DNA of 64,000 nt from Acephala macrosclerotiorum (lineage: Eukaryota > Ascomycota > Leotiomycetes > Helotiales > Mollisiaceae). Shown piece after piece: positions 56,852 through 64,000 of the stretch. A program made the translations under genes and the position numbers. The notes below the pieces were generated by a model. It worked only from the letters and a program-made list of their open reading frames with translations, made no database searches and was not told the origin of the DNA. Numbering within the stretch: the stretch's first letter is position 1; each line of letters starts with the position of its first letter. The stretch lies in assembly GCA_014904845.1 (NCBI GenBank), contig MU119385.1, forward strand, positions 47,745 through 111,744, in the 5' to 3' direction.

Positions 56852-57222
56852 CAGACTTGATGTGGGAAGTGGATAGACAATCACACTAGATTTGGGATTG
56901 GGCGTTCGGAGTATATGCTTATTTAAGCCGCGGATGTTCTAATCGTTCATAGTTGCAACAACGGAGTATTCTTCTCTTGCTGCTCAATACTATTCGCCAT
57001 TTCCTTTGTTGGATTGTTCCATTAGCAAATATATTCCCTAGAATATGTCATGCACGCGAATGAGAAGGGCATGTACTAGCAACTGGAAGGGTCAGACAAC
57101 AATTGATTGATAATGGAAACTATCATGGCCTCCAACACAATCTCTTCCACCCGATCTCTATCCCTTAGCATCTCAGAAGATCAGGGCCCGGTTCTTACTC
57201 CTCCGCACCCCAAACCCACGCA
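56852..57222. other. Spacer between convergent genes
   Basis: The 3' flanks of the fusion gene and of the P450 gene. Nothing else seen. Confidence 0.5.
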
Positions 57223-59260
57223 CTAACGCTCTCTCCTTCGAAACAACAGCTTCGCATCTGGATTGGGCGAGATGGTTGTCTGGCGATATATACTTTCCGG
57301 TCTCTTTTCTCCATTCAGAAGCTTCAAGTCATAGTTCATTAAGACATACAAAAGTATGGTCTTGATTTCGTTGCTCGCGAAGAATCGGCCTGGGCAAGCG
57401 TGGATACCATGTCCTATTGCACAAGTGTATGTTAGGACATGTCTCCCATATCAACCTTACTTTACCAGAAAGGATGAATTGTTTTTGGACAGGACGAGAC
57501 GCTTACCGAAGTTAATACTCTCAGTTCTGTGTATTCAACGCGCGAATTAGCTTGCTTATGACCTTTCTACCATTCATGAGGAGGAAGGAGGAATGTACCC
57601 TGTAGTAACAAACTGAAACTTATTCTCGTTCCCCTCTTGGCCGCGTAGTTTCTCGAAACGAAACCCGTCAAACTGCTCGGGGTTTTCCCAAAGTGAGCTA
57701 TCCATGTTAATGTTGTGGCTTGGGAACGCAGTGAAAAGGCCTTTGGGAATTGTGGTTCCATCCGACAAGGTAATATCGGATGTTATCCTGCGGTTCATTT
57801 GCACTATGCAAATTAACTAGTCAGCGGACTTGGTGCAATTTGTAGAATAGGGCTGGGGGCGAACCGAGGCCGGTGGGGTTCATGCGCTGGCTTTCTTTGA
57901 TGAAGCTGTCAAGTTTGCGCAGTTTGGTCATGGATGTTTTGGTGAGGTTGTTGTTATCTGCGGCAAGGACTTGGGATATCTCCTCTCGAAGATGGGGGAT
58001 GTGTTCGGGGTAAGATGCAAGGTCTAGTAGGACGTTGGAGACCTAGCAAATTCTTTTGTCAGCTACCGAAGATCTACAAGAGTATACTAATAGCATTTTC
58101 GGATACGCACAGTAGCGGTCGTCGTATCTGGTAGTTGTCAGCACATAGCACATCGATGCGGCAGGAAAGACGAGACGCACGTATAGCAGTTACGCTCGCC
58201 ATCAGCTGTGTCTTAGTTTGGAGTTGCAGGTCTGCAGCCCTATCCCCAGAATTATCAATAGCCCACTGAACCATATCACTCGGTTTTTCAAATTCCGGGT
58301 CTTTCATCTCTTCTAATCTCTTCCGAACAACCGGTGTTAGCAGTCGAATTGCATTATCTCTATGCTTCTTAGCAGCGCGGGCTTCCGGGAGGAAGGGAGC
58401 TACGAATGGTCGTTGCCATGGCGGGTATGTCCAGAACTTATAGGCGGATTTTATGCCATCTACTGTGTAGTTAGTAGAGATGTTAATCCATTCTTCATCT
58501 CGAGATAGAGGGACTCCAACAAAAATGCGGCCGGAAAGCAGTGCAATGATGCGTAACAGTCGCGGGTATATTTGTAGAGGTGTCCAGTCGTTGCAAGGGC
58601 CGATATTTTGTGCTGCAGCAAATTCCATCTCTTCTTGGAGTATGTCGAGAGTTTTGTTTATGTGGCGGGTTAAGTCCACTTTGACGGATGGGATCAACAT
58701 GGTATTGTGAAAGCTAAGCCCTGTGTGCTGGCCGAGAAATCGACTAAACACTTCGTCTTCGAAACTTAATTTCGAATCTGGCAGAGACTTGATCTCGTTC
58801 AGGTACTTGAGTGGGAGAACCACTATAGGACTGTTATGCTGTCAGTGGACTCCTTCTTGAGCTACGACATGGGAACTTCAAACATACTGATGAGCTGAGG
58901 GGAGTTTGAAAGGTTTGCCTTTAAGGTAATACTAGAAGCTAATCAGCACGGTTGCATTTCTTCATCGTGATTTATCTCCTGCATGAAGTTCACACTTGCA
59001 GTTCTAGCAACTATGAAGTTTATACACTATGCGTAGGAATTTGAAGATAACCTTACCTGTTCATACCCACTCTGTAACGCCGTACGAAAATCAGGGGAGC
59101 CAGCTTCGCCTACAACTGGACCATTGAACAGATCATAGACCTTGCGACTGCTCTTACGCCATAGAAGAAAAGTGTTGACAAGAAATGCCACGAGAACAAA
59201 GAGTCCAGTACCAAGCGTGGTTGGGGACCATAGAGTGGTCTCAATGGAAGGTATAGCCAT
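57223..59260 (-). CDS. Cytochrome P450 monooxygenase
   Basis: Eight exons (59260-59057, 58931-58888, 58830-58181, 58127-58111, 58042-57865, 57803-57599, 57526-57507, 57413-57223) give 502 residues, every phase closing. Exons 4 and 7 are only 17 and 20 nt. An N-terminal membrane anchor (LGTGLFVLVAFLVNTFLLW) is followed by KGKPFKLPSAHQPIVVLPLKYLNEIKSLP, the I-helix Thr run (IHTTTATV), the ExxR pair (ESQR, 355-358), MNRRITSDITLSDGTTIPKG, and the haem loop NFGHGIHACPGRFFA with ligand Cys about 446. All catalytic parts are present. The pattern resembles fungal P450s of the ent-kaurene-oxidase-like group in secondary metabolism, though no other biosynthetic gene lies beside it. Endoplasmic reticulum, needs a P450 reductase. 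Confidence 0.88.
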
Positions 59261-59957
59261 AACGATTAGACTACTTCTGCTAAAGATATGAAGATTCAAG
59301 AATCTTAGAATGAGATGAAGTTACAAATGTGAAGATGGGAACGCTCTCCTCATATAGCCATTGCCTGACTCGATTTCACGCTGTCTTGGCCCTTAAACGT
59401 GGCTAGGGCAAGCACAAACAAGCACAAAACCGCCCCACAGCCTTCCAAGATCACTTTCCGGCCCATTTTCATAGACTATAAAACCGCCGTGCCCATTAAA
59501 AAAGGGTTCTGTGATGAAAAATGCCAGTGCCGTGTATCCGCACCGGGAATTCGAAAGGAGCGGCCCGAAGCGCCTGCGTAATCACTTGTGCAACCTTGTG
59601 GAAATTCTATGCAAGGCTATATCTTTGCACAAATATTCAAGCAAGGTGTAGGAGATTGGGAGGCCCGAGCAGCTTGGCATAAAATTTTAGAACCAGCCTT
59701 AGTTTCCGTCATCGTCATGATTGCCTACCTGAAAGCAGGCTTTCATATTTCACGTGCATTTCCCCACGTTCTCGCACTTGCCAGACAACAACAAAGGAAA
59801 GCGTGGCATCTCATACGTAATTTCTAGACTTCGCTTAAAGTCCACATATCCTCGGCGAGAGAGAGCCGGGTCCTCTTGAAAACATTAAACATTCATAAAT
59901 TGACCTTTCCCAACCAAAATTTATACCTCATAACATCATCCTCCTTCCCTATCAGTC
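59261..59957. other. Spacer, no gene seen
   Basis: Promoter of the P450 gene and 3' flank of the peptidase gene. Short plus-strand frames (59399-59827) have no recognisable content. Confidence 0.4.
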
Positions 59958-62329
59958 CTAATAAACCCAAGGCCCATTCATCAGCGTAGCCCTAAATCCC
60001 TCATCCCCAGGCTGACTATACTTCGGCAAACCCACATACCCATTCAACCAATCCAACACTGTCTTATGCCAAACCAAGCTATTCTCCGCATTCAACACCC
60101 AATGATTCTCATCCGGAAAACTCAACAATTTACTCGGTACACCCTTACTCTGCAACACATTGAACGCTGCTAGACCCTCCGCGATCGGGAGCCTGTAATC
60201 GAGTTCGTTATGAACGATTAACATAGGTGTGTCCCATTCAGCTGTATGTTGAGCTGGGTTCCAGCGAGCATAGTTATCCCATGCGTCCCAGAGGGTGCCG
60301 TTGAAGTCGTGGTTCATGAACCAGAGTTCTTCGGAGGAGTATTGGGAGAGAGTGTTGAAGGAGCCGTCGTGGGCGAAGATGGCTTTCATTCTTCGGCCGA
60401 GTTCGTGGCCTTGAATCCAGTACATCATGTAGCCACCATATGATGCACCGAGTGCGATGGAGCGATTCATGTCGACGTATGGGATGTTTTCGGAGATGTA
60501 CTCCCAGCCGAGGAGGAGATCGTTGTAGGGACGACCACCCCATTGGTTTTGGATGTTGTCGGTGATATTTTGTCCGAACCCGGTGGAACCGGTGGGGTTG
60601 AATGCTGCGACGACGTAGCCTTGCTCGGCGTAAACCATCATGTTCCAGCGAGTGCTCCAGGAATCAGCTGTTGAGCCTTGAGGTCCGCCGTGAACGTAGA
60701 AAGCGAGGGGGTAGGTCTCGTTTTCCTTGAAGAAGGATGGTCGGATGATCCAGGTGTGTACCATGTAGTCGCCATCACCTTTGTAGAAAGCTTCTGAAAC
60801 TTGGCTCTTGGACAAGTCGTATTTAGTGCCGTTTCCAAGGTTGGCGGAGATCAAATCTATGCCAGAAGTTGCGTTCGTAACAGCGGCCGCGGAGGGGTCT
60901 ACAGCAAAGTACAGTGAATTGTCGATATAGCTGGTGCTGCTGACGAGAAGTCTGTCAACACCAAGCCACTGCACATCGGACACGGCGCCATCCACGAATA
61001 TGAGCTTTGGTGCTTCTGTCGTTTCAGGGTCGGCCGAAAGACTGTAAAGTCTTACGCGAGCAAAGTCCTCAGCTTCGGCGTAAATTGTCTTGCCATCTTG
61101 ACTCCAAAAGACAGCACCCGGACTTCGGTCCCAAGTTCCAATCCCATCCTCAGAGGAATAGAATTCGGATGCTGTAAGGTCCTTGGTGACGTCCGGAACC
61201 ACAAAAATTCGGTTCTTATCACTCTCGTACGAGATGCCTTTTTGGCGGAGAAAAGCGATGGATGGAGCACTCGGCGAGAACACGACACCGGCTGAGGCAC
61301 CTTCGATTCCTCCTGGAGTGATCACGATTTGAGGCTCTGGTGCTGGCTCTGCGAATGTTGTCAAAGGAACATAGTAGACATCTGACTTCGTTGTGGTAGC
61401 CTGGTTCAAGGTGATATCCTTGGCAATAAACACGAGCCCAGAAGAGGAGATGTCGTAGCTGTCGAGAGTCAGCATGTTGTACGGCATCCTTGAACTTGTA
61501 CTCACTTGTCTGTGCCACCGAAAGGTGGAATAGGAGACTCAAATCCAGTACCGTTGAGCGCATTGACCAGCTCACCAAGAGTGTATGCAGTTCCGTTCGC
61601 GGAGAGGGTGGTGTACCAAATGCTGTTTCGCTGAGGTGTGAGATCTAGACGGAGTCAGCAACGATATTTGCTTTCGTTTTCATGAAAACCAACACGTGTC
61701 CCAATGTCTCACGAACAGTTGAGTATACATTCTGCCAGTTGAGGCCGGTTCCTCGGCAAGGGCGGAGTTGTATAGAGTTCCATTTGGCGCAGCTGTGCCA
61801 GAGAATGCGATTCCATATGTGCCATTGTCGAGCGCAGCAAGCTTGACGCCACTAATTGGACCTGGCACAGAGCCTATAAATATTGGCCTGTAATTGTCAG
61901 TTCATTTGCCAGACATAGAGACGGCGGTCAATGATTTGGGAAAGAGGCTTACTCCGCCCTTGGCGTCGTCGCATCACCAACCAACAAGCTCGTCGAGCCG
62001 TCGTCCTCCGAGACAGTCCAAACAATCGTATTCCCATCTCCCAGCCACGCAACTTCACCAATAGCACTTGAGCTGCTGAACAAGTAAGAAGTGCCATTGG
62101 ACAAATTCATGACATAGAGGCCATGCTTATTCGAATGGGTCTCGAAGCTATGTGTCGACAAGGTGTAGAATGCCAATGTTCCTTCAGAATTGGGCAATGC
62201 TGTACCTCGTCGAGGAGCGCTGAGCATAGCTTCCGGAGTGAATTTTGTAGCATTTTGAGCATTGACAACGAACAAGCTCGAGAACATCAGGAGGGCGGTC
62301 GCTAAAGGCAATTTCATGAATGCTGCCAT
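59958..62329 (-). CDS. dpp5: Secreted dipeptidyl-peptidase V (S9 family)
   Basis: Four exons (62329-61953, 61887-61694, 61644-61506, 61458-59958) give 736 residues with closing phases; starting at the second Met (62317) would shorten it by four. A signal peptide covers about residues 1-23 (FMKLPLATALLMFSSLFVVNA). A beta-propeller region comes next with several N-glycosylation sequons (NAT, NGT) and the RHWDTYLTPQRNSIWY segment. The C-terminal alpha/beta-hydrolase domain has the full triad: GASYGGYMM with Ser about 576, NELDYRLP with Asp about 657 and DENHW with His about 689. It removes dipeptides from peptide N-termini outside the cell; orthologues are abundant secreted antigens and nutritional peptidases of ascomycetes. 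Confidence 0.92.
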
Positions 62330-64000
62330 CTTGGCCAGATTCTGAAGAAACAGAACTATCGCGCACTTGCAGGACCATGAACGTGGGAAAGAGCTTACAT
62401 ATACCCCTCAGCAGATTTCCATTACCTGGGAGGAATGACAGTGTTACCTGCCTGCCAAGACAATAGCGAGCAAGGTCGGATGCTTCTATGCAGATCAGGG
62501 TCGTTTTTGCTGGTGCTGATTATTGTCTGCCCGAACCTTGATGCTACAGTGTTTATCCAGAGACAGCGCTTACTGGGTGTTGGAAGCCCAGGAACTCAAG
62601 CAAATACCGCCAAGAACCGGCTAGGTACCGCTATAAATACAGTGGATAAACACTGACAACGGCCGGAAATGCGGTACCCCGCAGTGATATCGGTGCGACT
62701 CTGCTGGGGAGCACAGTGAGGCCATTCCCTCCAACTTGTGCGACATCAAAGTCCGATTGAGCCGTGTTACTGCATGACGAATATCGAATGGTTCTGTGCG
62801 TACTGCGCTGCAGACGAGGGTTTCGACGAGCGAGTTCCTGCTTGAAGCTTAGTGATGAGGGGGAAATGTTCGCCACGATACTTCGTGATGCTCCGACATG
62901 ATCCCTCTTGTGGCAGGTGAGATTTGCTTGGCTGCTTGGCTCTTGGCAGTGAAGGAAGGGTATCCTCGGGGCTGCTCATACCAAGACTTTGGAATATTCC
63001 AAGAGATGCGGGCTGGTGAACAAGGCAGGTGTCGAGAGTTAAGTTCATCGCCCAGTAAGCACGTTGATATCATATTTCAGCAGAAGAGAAAGTGAAAAGA
63101 AGATGGAAGAGGTTGGACTTGGCGAGAGAAAATATGGGGGGCCAGATGGTGGTGCTGGCATAAGCACCCACTAAATTCCAGCAATAAAAACCTGAAATTC
63201 AAGGACCTTAAAGCTAAAAGTGAGTCTGGTCAAATTGAACAGTCAATCAGCATTATTTGTCCGGTTCTACTCATTCAAACTTTAGTTTAATGTTCGCTAC
63301 GTTATGAGATGGCTTCTAATGCCCCTCCAGTGATCAGCTATTCACTCGCGTTGATGTTTGAGTCGAGTCACATGACTCATTCTTGAGATAGATGCCTATG
63401 TGAGCAGGAACTTGCATTGAAACAGAGCCAGAGTAGAAGTACGGTCCCCAATCTCGTTCGGCGAGGGAATTGGATGAGGGAAATGAGAGGAGTGGATATT
63501 ATTTGTTTATGGAAACGGCATTTACATGGGTGCGGCATTTTTGGAGACGTTTGGCCGAAACTGGATATTCTTCGCGATACTTCGATGTGCAACAGAACTT
63601 CGATTTAAGATGATATCCCCTCGTCTGCTGAGACATGGTCCACGCTAAGCAGGGGAGGTCCGCACAGACAGCACCGCATAAAATTATGTATCTTTACATA
63701 CAAATTTGTTAGTAAGCTACATCATTCTGGTGGAATCGGTCCCAGCACTTCCTCAACTTGCAAAGGTTAATATTACAAAAATTACAGCCACCGTACGACC
63801 GTTTTGCTCGATCCTTTACTACTCTTCCTAAGATCTTTTCGCATCTTAATTTATATGAGCACTATGCGCAAGTACTTTTAGAGCGCTTTTCCCAGTAATA
63901 AAAGTGCTGAAAATCAGAGTTAAATACCCTCTTACTATCTAATTCTAGACGTAAACTCTCTAGTTTTGCCCTCTCAGAATAACTTAAGAGCTTACAATAA
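62330..64000. other. Spacer to window end, no gene seen
   Basis: The promoter of the peptidase gene, then short overlapping frames without domains. From about 63650 the sequence becomes AT-rich, and genes beyond the window may begin there. Confidence 0.4.

Overview
The window looks like nuclear DNA of a filamentous ascomycete (Pezizomycotina; the gene content would fit a Leotiomycetes-type plant- or soil-associated fungus, but the class is a guess). Reasons: many 46-125 nt GT-AG introns, HET-domain and Zn(II)2Cys6 genes, secreted hydrolases, an intact Cdc25, and large gene-poor spacers. Gene models below were spliced by hand from the sequence, and for most of them every exon phase closes. Single-base errors at exon edges remain possible.

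Layout. 1-6.6 kb: a 3'-truncated GH114 gene, a HET-domain gene cut by one in-frame TAG, and a tandem pair of F-box-like genes, one decayed. 7-13.6 kb: four intact loci, namely a pseudouridine-phosphate glycosidase/pfkB kinase fusion, a GPI-type secreted glycoprotein, and a membrane-type short-chain dehydrogenase, with spacers between them. 14-20.2 kb: a dead Dal5-type MFS permease, a dead Zn2Cys6 regulator and an intact isocitrate-lyase/PEP-mutase family enzyme, which together look like a collapsed small catabolic cluster. 20.6-24.4 kb: an F-box protein and a small secreted protein. 24.9-30.5 kb: a GH78 alpha-L-rhamnosidase and a sugar permease, divergently transcribed from one spacer carrying a near-perfect palindrome. 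31.5-33.4 kb: a DUF2235 hydrolase with a GC-AG intron. 34.4-41.6 kb: a dead sedolisin protease, an internally deleted Tc1/mariner-type element with about 50-60 bp inverted repeats, and a repeat-rich spacer. 41.6-43.4 kb: Cdc25, followed upstream by about 6 kb with no recognisable gene. 49.6-52 kb: a cysteine-rich secreted peptide and a dead DUF1996 gene. 53.9-56.9 kb: a 901-residue protein that joins a DUF2235 hydrolase to a P-loop GTPase and a hydrophobic C-terminal region. 57.2-62.3 kb: a cytochrome P450 with two micro-exons and a dipeptidyl-peptidase V.

Two themes stand out. First, six loci are degraded, and most of their premature stops replace a Trp or Gln (once probably Arg) expected from the family, which is what C-to-T change at CpA or CpG produces; this resembles RIP-type mutation. 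Second, the hydrolase-GTPase fusion, accompanied by a second DUF2235 protein and a HET gene, has the look of a fungal self/non-self or defence effector. That role is inference from architecture, not something the sequence proves.
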